Shown one piece after another: positions 9,445-19,598 of a stretch of DNA of 64,000 nt. The position numbers and the translations under genes are program-made. The notes below the pieces were generated by a model that saw only the letters and a program-made list of their open reading frames with translations, searched no databases and was not told where the DNA came from. Each line of letters begins with the position of its first letter. Positions within the stretch are counted from its first letter, which is position 1. Origin of the DNA: Erwinia pyri (GTDB lineage: Bacteria; Pseudomonadota; Gammaproteobacteria; Enterobacterales; Enterobacteriaceae); contig NZ_CP132353.1 of the NCBI RefSeq assembly GCF_030758455.1, positions 1,426,001 to 1,490,000 on the forward strand, in the 5' to 3' direction.

Positions 9445-10737
9445 ATGCCGCTCTCTTCCGCTCTGCTCCAGCTGCAAAGGCAGCTTCAGGCCGTCTCCCC
9501 ACATCAGCAGGGTTTCCTGCATTTCTCTGCTTCCGCAGTAGCCTTTCCCGAAGGGTTAGCCTGGCTGGCTGCTCAGCGCGTCTGGCCACAATTTTACTGG
9601 CAGGCCAGAGAAGGCGACGAAACGCTGATTGCTCTTGGCGAGGTGGTGCGCGCTGAGACGCTGGCTCAGGCTGCCCGGCTGCTTAAAACCCTGCCCGCGG
9701 AAGGGTGTCTGGTTGGCGTCAATGAATTTGCCCTGCAACGATGCTGCCTGTTTTTACCCCGCCTGCTGTGGCGCAGAGGCAGGCTGAACCTGTTCCTCGT
9801 GGGCGATCTCTATCAGCAGGCGCAGGCGACACTGCATATGCTCTCCATCCTTCAGCCCGCCGTGCCGCTGCCAGCGCTGCCCGCTTGCCCCTCTGCCTGC
9901 CACCATTCTCCTGACCAGCAAGGCTGGCATAACAGCGTGGCGCTTGCGCTACAGGCTATCAGCGCAGGCGAGCTGGAAAAAGTGGTGCTGGCCCGCGCCA
10001 CCGACGTCAGCTTCCCACAGCCCCTTTCCGCCGCTTCTCTGCTTGCAGCCAGCCGTGAGGTCAACCATCACTGTTATCACTTTCTGTTAGCGCTGAGTCC
10101 CCGTCAGGCGTTTCTTGGCTCCAGTCCGGAGCGGCTTTATCACCGTCAGGGGCTGGCGCTGAGAACAGAGGCGCTGGCCGGAACCTGCGAAAACAGCGAG
10201 GATGCGCTACAGGCGCGTGAGTGGGCCGAAGCGCTGCTTGCCGATGAGAAAAACAGACGTGAGAATGGCCTCGTTGTGGAGGATATCTGCCAGCGATTGC
10301 ACCCGGTGACCCAGGGGCTGGATGTTGCTCCTGCGCAAATTGTCCGTCTGCGTAAGGTTCAGCATCTTCGTCGTGAAATCCAGGCCAGGTTGCACCAGCC
10401 GGATGATGAGCAGATCCTGCAACGGCTGCAGCCCACCGCAGCGGTCGCCGGGCTTCCCCGCCAGGCAGCTTTACGCTTCATTCATCACCATGAACCTTTT
10501 CCCCGTAACTGGTATGCCGGTTCTGTGGGCTGGCTGTCAGCCGGAGAAAGTGAATTCTCGGTGGCTTTACGCTCCGCCTGGGTGGAGGAGAACAGCGTGC
10601 GTTTCTATGCGGGAGCAGGAATTGTCGCCGGTTCTGAAGCACACCTGGAGTGGCAGGAGATCAACCAGAAAGTTTCCGGGCTGGCAGGCCTTGCCGGAGT
10701 GGAAATTGCAAACGGATCCTGCCTCAAATCAAATTGA
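9445..10737 (+). CDS. menF: Isochorismate synthase MenF
   Basis: First step of menaquinone synthesis: converts chorismate to isochorismate, Mg-dependent, cytoplasmic. 430 aa (E. coli 431). The chorismate-utilising domain occupies the C-terminal two thirds. Visible motifs are [12 protein letters not shown], with the active-site lysine, [25 protein letters not shown] (positions about 222-246), [13 protein letters not shown], and [24 protein letters not shown], with the Mg-binding glutamate. It heads the men operon. menD begins 50 bp downstream. Confidence 0.96.
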   Translation: MPLSSALLQLQRQLQAVSPHQQGFLHFSASAVAFPEGLAWLAAQRVWPQFYWQAREGDETLIALGEVVRAETLAQAARLLKTLPAEGCLVGVNEFALQRCCLFLPRLLWRRGRLNLFLVGDLYQQAQATLHMLSILQPAVPLPALPACPSACHHSPDQQGWHNSVALALQAISAGELEKVVLARATDVSFPQPLSAASLLAASREVNHHCYHFLLALSPRQAFLGSSPERLYHRQGLALRTEALAGTCENSEDALQAREWAEALLADEKNRRENGLVVEDICQRLHPVTQGLDVAPAQIVRLRKVQHLRREIQARLHQPDDEQILQRLQPTAAVAGLPRQAALRFIHHHEPFPRNWYAGSVGWLSAGESEFSVALRSAWVEENSVRFYAGAGIVAGSEAHLEWQEINQKVSGLAGLAGVEIANGSCLKSN

Positions 10738-10787
10738 GCTGTTTGCAGCTCTTTTATACTGGTGCCTGCTTTGATCAGGAGTGGGCT

Positions 10788-12512
10788 ATGTCACACAGTA
10801 CCTTTAACCGCCGCTGGGCGGAGGTGATACTTGAAGCAGTGACGCGTCATCAGGTGCGCCATGTTTGTATCGCTCCGGGTTCGCGCTCTGCGCCGCTAAC
10901 GCTTGCCGCTGCCGGTCATGCCCGGCTGGTTTGCCATACCCACTTCGACGAACGCGGGCTGGGCCATCTGGCGCTGGGGCTGGCAAAATCTACCGCAGAG
11001 CCGGTGGCCATTATCGTCACCTCTGGCACGGCCGTTGCCAATCTCTATCCCGCGGTCATTGAAGCCCGGCTCACCGGCGAGCGGCTGATTGTACTCAGCG
11101 CAGACCGCCCGCCAGAATTGATCGACTGCGGAGCCAATCAGGCCATTGAGCAGGTGGGACTATTTGCCAGCCATGCCGCTACGCTTAATCTCCCGCGCCC
11201 GACTGCTGATATTCCTGCCCGCTGGCTGGTCTCAGCCATTGATTCACTGCTAAGCCAGCAGAGATCTGGTGCAGTGCAAATCAATTGTCCCTTTGCCGAA
11301 CCGCTATATGGCGGCGATCCTGCTGCATATAAGAGCTGGCACGACGAACTGGGGAAATGGTGGCAGGAGGAGCGGCCGTGGCTTGAACACACTTCCGCAA
11401 CGCAAACGCCGGTCAACAGCGCCTGGCCGGGCTGGCGGCAAAAGCGCGGCGTGGTGATTGCCGGAAAAATGCGGGCGGAAGAGGGGGTGGCGGTGGCCGC
11501 GTGGGCAAGCCGTCTGGGCTGGCCGTTGCTTGCCGACGTACAGTCGCAAACCGGCCAGCCGCTGCCTTACGCCTCACGATGGCTCTCCGACTCCCGGGCG
11601 GTTAAATGGCTCTCCGCAGCGGAAATTGTGGTGCAGTTTGGCAGCCATCTGGTCGGGAAAGCGATCCTGAACTGGCTGTCGCACTGTCAGCCGGATGAGT
11701 ACTGGCTGGTGGAGGCGATGCCGGGCAGACGGGATCCCGCGCATCTTCGCGCTCACCGTATCCAGGCTGAGATCTTGCCCTGGCTGGCGGCGCATCCTGC
11801 GCTGGATCGGCCTGAGTGGTGTTCTGAACTGCGTTCGCTGGCGGCGGAGTGCGCAGCACCTTGCCAGCCTGCGCTAAGCGAAGTCGGCCTGGCGCAGCGC
11901 TTGCCCTCTTTGCTTCCCGAAGGGGGCGTACTGTTTCTCGGTAACAGCCTCACTATCCGGCTGGTGGAGACTTATGCTCAGCTTCCCGCAGGCTATCCGG
12001 TGTTTGCCAACCGGGGCGCCAGCGGTATTGATGGACTGATCGCAACCGCAGCGGGCGTGCAGCGCGGCGGCAACAGACCTTTACTGGCGATCGTAGGTGA
12101 TATATCTGCGCTTTACGATCTCAACAGCCTGGCGCTGCTGCGGCAATGTCCCGGCCCGATAGTGCTGATCGTGGTCAATAACCACGGCGGCCAGATTTTT
12201 TCAATGTTACCCACCCCGGAAACGGAGCGGGAACGCTACTTTTCCATGCCGCAGCAGGCCGATTTTTCCGCCGCGGCACAGCTCTTTGGGCTGGATTATT
12301 ACCGGCCTGATGAGTGGCAGTCGCTGGATAATGCACTGACGCAGGGGTGGCAGGGTGGCGCAACACTGATCGAGTTGCAGGTAGCAGAGGGCGAGGGCGC
12401 CCGGAGCCTGGCGCAGGGCTGGCAGGGTGAGGCGCCGTCTGATGAACCGCAGAGAAAGCCTGCTGACGTGACCGGGCCCCCGGCAGCAGCCGGGAAGGCG
12501 GAACGGAAATGA
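10788..12512 (+). CDS. menD: SEPHCHC synthase MenD (thiamine diphosphate-dependent)
   Basis: Adds the succinyl semialdehyde unit from 2-oxoglutarate to isochorismate. 574 aa (E. coli 556). The start [20 protein letters not shown] at 10788 matches E. coli, while the open frame extends 46 codons upstream inside menF and is rejected. ThDP-enzyme signatures: [14 protein letters not shown] [35 protein letters not shown] (catalytic Glu of the Pyr domain), and [13 protein letters not shown] with [14 protein letters not shown] in the PP domain. The C terminus carries an extra tail of about 20 residues rich in Pro, Ala and Gly that runs into menH (4-bp overlap), not seen in E. coli MenD. Confidence 0.96.
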   Translation: MSHSTFNRRWAEVILEAVTRHQVRHVCIAPGSRSAPLTLAAAGHARLVCHTHFDERGLGHLALGLAKSTAEPVAIIVTSGTAVANLYPAVIEARLTGERLIVLSADRPPELIDCGANQAIEQVGLFASHAATLNLPRPTADIPARWLVSAIDSLLSQQRSGAVQINCPFAEPLYGGDPAAYKSWHDELGKWWQEERPWLEHTSATQTPVNSAWPGWRQKRGVVIAGKMRAEEGVAVAAWASRLGWPLLADVQSQTGQPLPYASRWLSDSRAVKWLSAAEIVVQFGSHLVGKAILNWLSHCQPDEYWLVEAMPGRRDPAHLRAHRIQAEILPWLAAHPALDRPEWCSELRSLAAECAAPCQPALSEVGLAQRLPSLLPEGGVLFLGNSLTIRLVETYAQLPAGYPVFANRGASGIDGLIATAAGVQRGGNRPLLAIVGDISALYDLNSLALLRQCPGPIVLIVVNNHGGQIFSMLPTPETERERYFSMPQQADFSAAAQLFGLDYYRPDEWQSLDNALTQGWQGGATLIELQVAEGEGARSLAQGWQGEAPSDEPQRKPADVTGPPAAAGKAERK

Positions 12513-13285
12513 TTCTGCACGCGCATTGGCAGGGCAGAGATAGCGGAGCCGGGCCGGTGCTGGTCTGGCTGCATGGGCTGCTTGGCGATGCTGAAGAGTG
12601 GCGGCAGGTGCAATCCCTGATGGGCAAAAGGCCACAGCTGAGCATCAATTTGCCGGGGCACGGCGGCTCTCAGGCGCAGCTTACAACCGGCTTCGGGGAG
12701 CTCTCGTCCGCGCTAAGCAATACGCTCCAGTATCATCGCATCCAGCGCTACTGGCTGATTGGCTATTCGCTTGGCGGACGCCTGGCGATCTACCACGCCT
12801 GCCGTCATGCAGGGGCGGGGCTTGCCGGGGTGGTAGTTGAAGGCAGCCACCCCGGTCTTGACTGCCCTGAACAGAGAGCGCTCAGGCTTGAACAGGACAG
12901 CCGCTGGGCCAGGCGCTTTTGCGAGCAGCCTCTGCTCCAGACGCTTGAGGCCTGGTATCAGCAGCCGGTCTTCGCCAGCCTCACCACGCATCAGCGCGCC
13001 GCGCTTATCCAAAGGCGCCTGCATAATCATCCTGCAGCGGTAGCCGCAATGCTGTTAGCAACCTCTCTGGCAAAGCAGCCTTACCTGGTCCCTGAACTGC
13101 ACCAACTGACGGTGCCGTTTCACTACTTTTGCGGTGAGCAGGACCGCAAATTTCAACAGCTGGCGGCCCGGGCTTCGCTCCCCTGCGAGCTGATACCCGG
13201 CGCAGGCCATAACGCCCACCGCGCCAATCCCTCCGCTTTTGCCCACCAACTGGCGCAGCGGCTTACTTCTGAGGAATCCCGATGA
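12509..13285 (+). CDS. menH: SHCHC synthase MenH (alpha/beta hydrolase fold)
   Basis: Eliminates pyruvate from SEPHCHC to give SHCHC. 258 aa, alpha/beta hydrolase. The catalytic triad is visible: Ser in GYSLGGR, Asp in GEQDRKF, His in [23 protein letters not shown] is the oxyanion-hole region. The ATG overlaps the end of menD by 4 bp and the stop overlaps menB by 4 bp, indicating translational coupling in the men operon. Confidence 0.95.
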   Translation: MILHAHWQGRDSGAGPVLVWLHGLLGDAEEWRQVQSLMGKRPQLSINLPGHGGSQAQLTTGFGELSSALSNTLQYHRIQRYWLIGYSLGGRLAIYHACRHAGAGLAGVVVEGSHPGLDCPEQRALRLEQDSRWARRFCEQPLLQTLEAWYQQPVFASLTTHQRAALIQRRLHNHPAAVAAMLLATSLAKQPYLVPELHQLTVPFHYFCGEQDRKFQQLAARASLPCELIPGAGHNAHRANPSAFAHQLAQRLTSEESR

Positions 13286-14139
13286 TTTATCCCGATCAAC
13301 AGCTGCTCTTCGCCCCCATTGAATGGCAGGATCCCGGCCAGGTTTTCAGCGATATTCACTACCATAAATCCGCAGACGGCATCGCAAAAATCACCATTAA
13401 CCGGCCTGAGGTGCGCAACGCTTTCCGGCCGCAGACGGTGAAAGAGATGCTGATTGCGCTGCAGGATGCCCGTCTTGATGAGCAGATTGGGGTGATTATT
13501 TTAACCGGGAAGGGCAATGAGGCCTTTTGTGCAGGCGGCGACCAGAAGGTGCGGGGCGACTACGGCGGTTATCAGGATGACTCGGGCGTCCATCACCTGA
13601 ACGTGCTGGATTTTCAGCGGCAGATCCGCACCTGCCCGAAACCGGTGGTGGCGATGGTAGCGGGCTACGCCGTGGGCGGTGGCCATGTGCTGCATATGCT
13701 GTGTGACTTGACCATTGCTGCTGATAATGCGCAGTTTGGTCAGACAGGCCCGAAAGTGGGATCCTTTGACGGTGGATGGGGTGCGGCCTATATGGCGCGC
13801 ATTGTCGGGCAGAAAAAGGCCCGGGAGATCTGGTTTTTATGCCGGATGTATAGCGCCCCGCAGGCGCTGGAGATGGGGCTGGTCAACGCGGTGGTGCCGC
13901 TGGCTGAGCTGGAGCGCGAAACGGTGCGCTGGTGCCGTGAGATGTTGCAGAACAGCCCGATGGCGCTTCGCTGCCTGAAGGCGGCGCTGAACGCGGACTG
14001 TGACGGTCAGGCAGGGCTACAGGAGCTGGCGGGCAACGCCACGATGCTGTTCTATATGACCGAAGAGGGGCAGGAAGGCCGCAACGCGTTTAACCAGAAG
14101 CGCCCGCCAGACTTCAGCAAATTCAAGCGGAATCCCTGA
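13282..14139 (+). CDS. menB: 1,4-dihydroxy-2-naphthoyl-CoA synthase MenB
   Basis: Crotonase-fold enzyme closing the naphthoquinone ring from O-succinylbenzoyl-CoA. 285 aa, the same as E. coli. Motifs: [36 protein letters not shown] (CoA/oxyanion region), [19 protein letters not shown], and [20 protein letters not shown]. The Gly in QTGPKVG is the position typical of bicarbonate-dependent MenB enzymes. The stop overlaps the menC start by one base (TGATG). Confidence 0.97.
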   Translation: MIYPDQQLLFAPIEWQDPGQVFSDIHYHKSADGIAKITINRPEVRNAFRPQTVKEMLIALQDARLDEQIGVIILTGKGNEAFCAGGDQKVRGDYGGYQDDSGVHHLNVLDFQRQIRTCPKPVVAMVAGYAVGGGHVLHMLCDLTIAADNAQFGQTGPKVGSFDGGWGAAYMARIVGQKKAREIWFLCRMYSAPQALEMGLVNAVVPLAELERETVRWCREMLQNSPMALRCLKAALNADCDGQAGLQELAGNATMLFYMTEEGQEGRNAFNQKRPPDFSKFKRNP

Positions 14140-15107
14140 TGCGCGGCGCAGAGGTATTTGCCTGGGAAATCCCCCTTGAAGCAGGTGTGGTTTTACGTGA
14201 CAGGCGGCTTAAAACCCGTAGCGGCCTGTTGGTCAGGCTGAGCTGCGGAGCCCGGGAAGGGTGGGGGGAAATTGCACCGCTGCCCGGTTTCAGTCAGGAA
14301 ACAGTGGCAGAAGCCCGGCGGGAAACGGTGACCTGGCTGGCGTCCTGGTGCGCAGGCGGACAGCCGGTTGAGAGTCTTCTGCCCTCGGTAGCCTTTGGCC
14401 TGAGCTGCGCGCTGGCAGAGCTTTCAGCCACGTTGCCAGCAGAGGGCAATTACCGCAGCGCGATACTTTGCACGGGCGATCCCGATGAACTGCTCCTGCG
14501 CCTGCAACAGCAGGATAACCCGCTGGCGAAACTCAAGGTTGGCCTGTATGAGCCGGTGCGGGATGGCGTGATGGTCAATCTGCTGCTGGAAGCGCTGCCC
14601 ACTTTAACTCTGCGGCTGGACGCCAACCGCAGCTGGACGCTGGAGAAGGCGCTGAATTTTGCCCGTTTTGTTGCTGTCGATCTGCTTCCCCGCATCGCTT
14701 TCCTTGAGGAGCCTTGCCGCAGCCGGGAGGACTCTCTGCGTTTCTCAGCAGAAACAGGGATTGCGCTGGGTTGGGATGAGAGTAGCAGGGAGACGGGGTT
14801 CAGGCCGGTGGCCGAAGCGGGCGTCAGGGCTATTATCATCAAGCCGACGCTGACCGGGAGCCTGGCCAGAGTGTGTCAGCTGATCGCTCAGGCGCATGAA
14901 GCAGGGCTGCAAGCGGTGATCAGCTCGTCGCTGGAGTCGAGCCTCGGGTTGTCACAGCTGGCGCGGATTGCGCACTGGCTCACGCCGGAGGTGACGCCAG
15001 GGCTGGATACGCTTGAGATGATGCAGCATCAGCTGGTGCGCGGCTGGCCAGATTGCCCGCTTCCCGTGCTGGCACCCGACCACCTGGAATGCATATGGCG
15101 ACAGTGA
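14139..15107 (+). CDS. menC: o-succinylbenzoate synthase MenC (enolase superfamily)
   Basis: Dehydrates SHCHC to o-succinylbenzoate. 322 aa. The enolase-superfamily barrel residues can be placed: KLKVG (catalytic KxK lysine), RLDANRSW (first metal Asp), FLEEPC (second metal Glu), LGWDESSRE (third metal Asp) and IIIKPTL (second catalytic Lys). The N-terminal capping domain covers about residues 1-100. Coupled to menB through TGATG. menE follows after 46 bp. Confidence 0.95.
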   Translation: MRGAEVFAWEIPLEAGVVLRDRRLKTRSGLLVRLSCGAREGWGEIAPLPGFSQETVAEARRETVTWLASWCAGGQPVESLLPSVAFGLSCALAELSATLPAEGNYRSAILCTGDPDELLLRLQQQDNPLAKLKVGLYEPVRDGVMVNLLLEALPTLTLRLDANRSWTLEKALNFARFVAVDLLPRIAFLEEPCRSREDSLRFSAETGIALGWDESSRETGFRPVAEAGVRAIIIKPTLTGSLARVCQLIAQAHEAGLQAVISSSLESSLGLSQLARIAHWLTPEVTPGLDTLEMMQHQLVRGWPDCPLPVLAPDHLECIWRQ

Positions 15108-15153
15108 CGCAGCGCCCGGGCCTGCTGCTTCCAGCACGCTGGGTGGGATTTTT

Positions 15154-16527
15154 ATGACAGCGATAACGGAGTGGCCCTGGCGCTACTGGGCAGAGCGCCA
15201 GCCTCAGCAGGTTGCCCTGCGCAATGAGCAGGGGGTGCTGAGCTGGGCTGAGCTGGCTGGGCAGGTTGAAGAGCTGGCAGCGGGATTTATGCGGCAGGGC
15301 GTTTATCTGGGGTGTGGCGTGGCGCTGAAGGCAAGGAGCAGCCAGCAGGCGCTGCTGGCCTATCTTGCCCTGTTACAATGTGGGGCGCGCGTTTTACCGC
15401 TCAACCCTCAACTCCCGGCAGGACAACTCACGGCGCTGCTGCCCGCGCTGAACTGTGAGTTTGCTCTGGCGCTGGAGGGCGAACCCTTGCCGTCGCTGAC
15501 AGCGCTGACCTTCCGTTCGCTCACATTTCGCGCCAGCTATAGCTGGGATGCGCGCCAGATTGCCACGCTTACGCTGACCTCTGGTTCCAGCGGCCTGCCG
15601 AAAGCCGCTGCCCATACTTTCAGCGCACATCTTGCCAGCGCCGCAGGCGTGATAAGCGCGCTGAATTTCACCTCCGCGGAGAGCTGGCTGCTTTCGCTTC
15701 CGCTATACCATGTCTCCGGGCAGGGGATCGTCTGGCGCTGGTTGCTGAGTGGTGCCGGGCTGGGGATAGTGGGGCAGAGGCCCCTGCATCAGGCACTGGA
15801 AACCTGCACCTTCGCCTCGCTGGTTCCCGCACAGTTATGGCGTCTGCTGCAACGTCCATCGCTGCCCGCCACGCTGCATAGCGTCCTGCTGGGGGGAGCG
15901 GCAATTCCGACAGCGTTAACGCAGCAGGCTGAGGTTCGCGGGATCGCCTGCTGGTGCGGTTACGGCATGACGGAAACGGCCTCTACCGTGGCCGCTAAGC
16001 GTGCTGACGGGCTTCCGGGAGTGGGGCGGGTGCTGCCGGGGCACAGCATACAGGTAGTGGCAGGTGAGGTTCAGCTGCGTTCCCCCGCGCTGGCCTGCGG
16101 CTACTGGCAGCATGGCAATCTGACGGCGTTAAGCGATGCGCAGGGCTGGTTTGCCACCAGGGACAGCGGCGAGATCAAAGAGGGTGAGCTGGTACTGCAC
16201 GGCCGCCTGGATAACCAGTTTTTCTCAGCAGGTGAGGGGGTACAGCCAGAGTTTGTGGAATCCGTTCTGCTACAGCATCCTGCGGTAACACAGGCTTTTA
16301 TTGTCCCGCTGGAGGATGTGGAATATGGGCACCGGCCGGTTGCGCTGGTGACAACGCGTGGGGCTCTGACGCTCCCGGCTCTGGCGGAATGGGCCGCGAC
16401 CCGGCTGACAGGCTTTCAGCGCCCTCAACGCTGGTACACTTTGCCCGATCTGCAGAGCGGCGGTATCAAAATCTCCCGTCAGGCATTAATTAACTGGGTG
16501 GCTGAACAGGAAAAAAGACGGCATTAA
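15154..16527 (+). CDS. menE: o-succinylbenzoate-CoA ligase MenE
   Basis: Adenylate-forming enzyme that activates o-succinylbenzoate with ATP and CoA, supplying MenB. 457 aa (E. coli 451). ANL-superfamily motifs: TLTLTSGSSGLPKAAAHT (P-loop), WCGYGMTETAST (A5), and a C-terminal domain with DSGEIKEGELVLHGRLDNQF (A7/A8 hinge) and GGIKISRQAL, with the catalytic Lys. Last gene of the men operon. Behind it lie only weak hairpins and a catalase remnant on the other strand. Confidence 0.96.
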   Translation: MTAITEWPWRYWAERQPQQVALRNEQGVLSWAELAGQVEELAAGFMRQGVYLGCGVALKARSSQQALLAYLALLQCGARVLPLNPQLPAGQLTALLPALNCEFALALEGEPLPSLTALTFRSLTFRASYSWDARQIATLTLTSGSSGLPKAAAHTFSAHLASAAGVISALNFTSAESWLLSLPLYHVSGQGIVWRWLLSGAGLGIVGQRPLHQALETCTFASLVPAQLWRLLQRPSLPATLHSVLLGGAAIPTALTQQAEVRGIACWCGYGMTETASTVAAKRADGLPGVGRVLPGHSIQVVAGEVQLRSPALACGYWQHGNLTALSDAQGWFATRDSGEIKEGELVLHGRLDNQFFSAGEGVQPEFVESVLLQHPAVTQAFIVPLEDVEYGHRPVALVTTRGALTLPALAEWAATRLTGFQRPQRWYTLPDLQSGGIKISRQALINWVAEQEKRRH

Positions 16528-16542
16528 GCCGCCTTCAGGTAT

Positions 16543-16563
16543 TGCCGCTTCAGCTCAGCGGCA
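16543..16563 (+). terminator. Weak hairpin after menE
   Basis: TGCCGCT (16543-16549) pairs with AGCGGCA (16557-16563) around a 7-nt loop. No T-run follows, so this is a possible but unconvincing terminator for the men operon. Confidence 0.35.
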
Positions 16564-16602
16564 GCCTGCATTATGAAGCTAATTTCCCGTTTTTACTTCA
16601 GC

Positions 16603-16760
16603 TCAGCAAGCGCCCGAGCCTTTAGCGTGCATGCGGCGCTCCAGGATCACTTTCCGATCAAAATGCGCTAACTTTTCCAGAAACCAGACATCCCGCAACA
16701 GCATCGGGCCACGGCGGATCGATCTCTGGCAATCTGGCTCTGGCTGTCGCTGCCATCTCT
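16603..16760 (-). pseudogene. Remnant of a catalase gene (N-terminal region)
   Basis: Reading the minus strand from about 16718 down to the TGA at 16603-16605 gives [18 protein letters not shown], then [19 protein letters not shown] and stop. This is the conserved N-terminal core of small-subunit haem catalases, including the active-site His in [10 protein letters not shown]. Immediately upstream, in a different frame (about 16722-16755), [11 protein letters not shown] resembles the preceding catalase segment (DNQNSLTAG-type), so a frameshift is present. Nothing downstream of the stop continues the catalase in any long frame. The remnant occupies most of the otherwise gene-free 318-bp gap between menE and the CinA-like gene. 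No intact catalase is in the window. Confidence 0.78.
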
Positions 16761-16845
16761 GAAACACTACAGAACGAAAAATGACGTTGTGTTTATCCGG
16801 GTCTGTTCATACAGTTAACCGACGCTGCCCGAACCGGAGAACAAC

Positions 16846-18042
16846 ATGATAAGAGTGGAAATGCTCGCAACTGGCGATGAAGTCCTGCACGGTCAGATTG
16901 TGGATACCAACGCGGCCTGGCTTGCCGGGGTGCTGTTTGAAAATGGTCTGCCGATGACCAGCCGCCAGACCACCGGAGACAATCTTGACGAGCTGGTCAC
17001 CGTGCTGACCGAGCGCAGTAAAGTGGCCGACGTGCTGATTGTAAACGGGGGGCTGGGGCCGACCAGCGACGATCTCAGCGCGCTGGCGGCAGCTAAAGCG
17101 GCAGGCGTAAAACTGGTGATGCATCAGGAATGGCTGGCGAAGATGGAGGCCTTTTTTGCTGAACGGGGCCGGAAAATGGCCGACAGCAACCGCAAGCAGG
17201 CTGAAATCCCGGAAGGAGCAGAAATGCTGGATAATCCGGTTGGTACCGCCTGCGGCTTTGCGATGCAGCTGAACCGCTGCTGGATTTTCTTCACTCCCGG
17301 CGTACCCTCTGAATATAAAGTGATGGTTGAACAGCAAATTTTGCCGCGCCTGAAAGCGCGTTTTGACCTGCCTGAACCTCCGGTTTGCCTACGGCTGACC
17401 ACCTTTGGGCGCGGGGAGAGCGATCTTGCCGCCGAGATTGAGCCGCTGCCGCTGCCGGAAGGGGTGGTGATGGGCTATCGCGCCTCGATGCCGATTATCG
17501 AACTCAAGCTGAACGGGCCCGCCTCTAAGCTGGTCGAGATGGAGCAGTTCTGGCAGCGGGTGCGCGAAATTGCCGGCGAGAGCACTATTTTTGAAGGGAT
17601 GGAAGGGCTGCCGACTCAGCTTGCACGCCGCCTGGGCGAAAAACGTTACACGCTTGCGGTAAGCGAGCAGTTTACCGCCGGATTAGTGCAGTGGCAGCTT
17701 GCTTCGGCACAGGCGCCGCTGGCGGCGGGTAACGTGCTGCCTGCACAGCAGGAGTCCCTGCAGGCGCTGATCGAGCGCAGCAGGCAGCTTGCCGCCACCT
17801 CCGGCGCATCGCTGGCGCTGATGGTGGGCGGTATCTATGATGAGCACCTGAGCTTTGCGTTACATACGCCAGAAGGGAGCTGGGGGCAGCGCGTGAAGTT
17901 TAACGTCAACCGTCATGACCTGAAGTCCCGCCAGGATATGGTGGCAATGATGGCGCTGAATATGCTGCGCCGCTGGCTCAACGGTATGGAGGTTTCAACC
18001 GGGCACGGCTGGATTGAGGTGGTGGAAACGCTGAAAGACTGA
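16846..18042 (+). CDS. yfaY: CinA-like protein (YfaY family)
   Basis: 398 aa, close in length to E. coli YfaY (400). The N-terminal COG1058/molybdopterin-binding-like domain shows IRVEMLATGDEVLHGQIVDT, VLIVNGGLGPTSDDLSALA and IFFTPGVPSEYKVM. The C-terminal domain aligns with the NMN amidohydrolase (PncC) domain, but its catalytic ESCTGG-type motif is replaced by SEQFTAG, so amidohydrolase activity is doubtful. The function in enterobacteria is unclear. It has a good ribosome-binding site (CCGGAGAACAAC). Convergent with yfaE across a bidirectional terminator. Confidence 0.88.
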   Translation: MIRVEMLATGDEVLHGQIVDTNAAWLAGVLFENGLPMTSRQTTGDNLDELVTVLTERSKVADVLIVNGGLGPTSDDLSALAAAKAAGVKLVMHQEWLAKMEAFFAERGRKMADSNRKQAEIPEGAEMLDNPVGTACGFAMQLNRCWIFFTPGVPSEYKVMVEQQILPRLKARFDLPEPPVCLRLTTFGRGESDLAAEIEPLPLPEGVVMGYRASMPIIELKLNGPASKLVEMEQFWQRVREIAGESTIFEGMEGLPTQLARRLGEKRYTLAVSEQFTAGLVQWQLASAQAPLAAGNVLPAQQESLQALIERSRQLAATSGASLALMVGGIYDEHLSFALHTPEGSWGQRVKFNVNRHDLKSRQDMVAMMALNMLRRWLNGMEVSTGHGWIEVVETLKD

Positions 18043-18060
18043 GCCAGAGCTAGCTGAATA

Positions 18061-18096
18061 AAAAAGCCCCCGTCAGGATCTGACGGGGGCTTTTTT
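18061..18096. terminator. Bidirectional terminator between yfaY and yfaE
   Basis: GCCCCCGTCA (18066-18075) pairs with TGACGGGGGC (18081-18090), with an A-run before and a T-run after the stem, so it works for both converging units. Confidence 0.93.
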
Positions 18097-18120
18097 ATAG
18101 CGATGGGGAGGCAGACAGCG

Positions 18121-18381
18121 CTACATCTCCAGTTCAATATCACCGTTGGCTTTGCAGCAGCAGGGAAGAATTTCATCATCCTGCACAAAGGCGAGCGGTT
18201 TGGCGGCGTAGCTGACTTTACCCTTCAGCAGCCGGGTGCGGCACGAGCCGCAGAAACCTTCCCGACACTGATACTCAACGCAAATCTGATGAGCTTCCAG
18301 CGCCTCCAGCAGCGAAAGGTGCTCTTTATCACATTGCAGCTGCGTGCCGGAAGCGCGCAGCAGGATGAGTGACCCGGCCAT
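18121..18381 (-). CDS. yfaE: 2Fe-2S ferredoxin YfaE, NrdB cofactor maintenance
   Basis: 86-aa plant-type ferredoxin that supplies electrons to regenerate the diferric-tyrosyl radical of NrdB in E. coli. The cluster ligands are visible: CREGFCGSC and a distal Cys in ILPCCCKA. The ATG at 18381 is 1 bp after the nrdB stop. The longer open frame upstream lies inside nrdB in another frame and is rejected. Co-transcribed with nrdA-nrdB. Confidence 0.94.
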   Translation of the reverse strand: MAGSLILLRASGTQLQCDKEHLSLLEALEAHQICVEYQCREGFCGSCRTRLLKGKVSYAAKPLAFVQDDEILPCCCKANGDIELEM

Positions 18382-18382
18382 C

Positions 18383-19513
18383 TTACAGCTGGAAATCGTC
18401 GAAGTCGTTTTCACCCACTTCAGAGTCGATCTGACCCACCAGATAGGAGCTGACCTCAACTTCCTGTGGCGCAACCTGGACGTTGTCAGAAACCAGCCAG
18501 GAGTTGATCCACGGGATCGGGTTAGAGCGCGTTTTGAACGGCAGATCCAGCCCCACCGCGTGCATACGAATATTGGTGATGTACTCAATATACTGGCACA
18601 GAATATCTTTGTTCAGGCCGATCATCGAGCCGTCGCGGAACAGATATTCTGCCCACTCTTTCTCCTGCTGGGCAGCGAGTACAAACAGGTCATAACACTC
18701 CTGACGGCATTCACGGGCAATCTCAGCCATCTCCGGATCGTCTTCACCGCTGCGCAGCAGGTTCAGCATATGCTGAGTCCCGGTCAAATGCAGCGCTTCG
18801 TCACGGGCGATCAGCTTGATGATTTTGGCGTTGCCCTCCATCAGCTCGCGCTCGGCGAACGCAAACGAGCAGGCAAAACTGACGTAGAAGCGGATCGCTT
18901 CCAGCGCGTTTACGCTCATCAGGCAGACATAGAGCTGCTTTTTCAGGGCACGCAGGCTGACGGTAATGCTTTTGCCGTTTACCTGATGCGTGCCTTCGCC
19001 CAGCAGATGCCAGTAGTTGGTCATCTCAATCAGATCGTCGTAGTAGGCAGAGATATCTTTCGCGCGCGACAGGATCTGCTCATTGGTCACGATATCATCG
19101 AACACAATCGCCGGATCGTTAACGATGTTACGGATAATGTGGGTATAAGAGCGTGAGTGAATGGTTTCAGAGAAGGCCCAGGTTTCAATCCAGGTTTCCA
19201 GCTCCGGGATGGAGATCAGCGGCAGCAGCGCCACGTTCGGGCTACGGCCCTGAATGGAGTCGAGCAGCGTCTGATACTTCAGGTTGCTGATGAAGATGTG
19301 CTTTTCATGCTCCGGCAGGCCCTGATAGTCGATGCGATCGCGTGAGACGTCCACCTCTTCCGGGCGCCAGAAGAAGGAGAGCTGCTTTTCAATCAGCTTT
19401 TCAAAGATGTCATATTTCTGCTGATCGAAGCGGGCGACGTTGACCGGCTGGCCGAAGAACATCGGTTCATCCAGCTGATTGTTTTTATTTTGCGAAAACG
19501 TTGTGTAAGCCAT
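18383..19513 (-). CDS. nrdB: Class Ia ribonucleotide reductase beta subunit NrdB
   Basis: Radical-generating small subunit of aerobic ribonucleotide reductase. 376 aa, the same as E. coli. It starts [20 protein letters not shown]. The diiron/tyrosyl-radical site is seen in [17 protein letters not shown] (Glu, His ligands and the radical Tyr), and further ligands in [15 protein letters not shown]. The C-terminal acidic tail ending NDFDDFQL binds NrdA. It lies 85 bp after nrdA and is tightly linked to yfaE. Confidence 0.98.
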   Translation of the reverse strand: MAYTTFSQNKNNQLDEPMFFGQPVNVARFDQQKYDIFEKLIEKQLSFFWRPEEVDVSRDRIDYQGLPEHEKHIFISNLKYQTLLDSIQGRSPNVALLPLISIPELETWIETWAFSETIHSRSYTHIIRNIVNDPAIVFDDIVTNEQILSRAKDISAYYDDLIEMTNYWHLLGEGTHQVNGKSITVSLRALKKQLYVCLMSVNALEAIRFYVSFACSFAFAERELMEGNAKIIKLIARDEALHLTGTQHMLNLLRSGEDDPEMAEIARECRQECYDLFVLAAQQEKEWAEYLFRDGSMIGLNKDILCQYIEYITNIRMHAVGLDLPFKTRSNPIPWINSWLVSDNVQVAPQEVEVSSYLVGQIDSEVGENDFDDFQL

Positions 19514-19598
19514 GAATAGTGATCCGTAGAGCGGGCCGCGCAGAGCAGCCCTGACAGATGATTGATGGAGGCGACAGGCGTCGCCCCGCAGTTAACGC

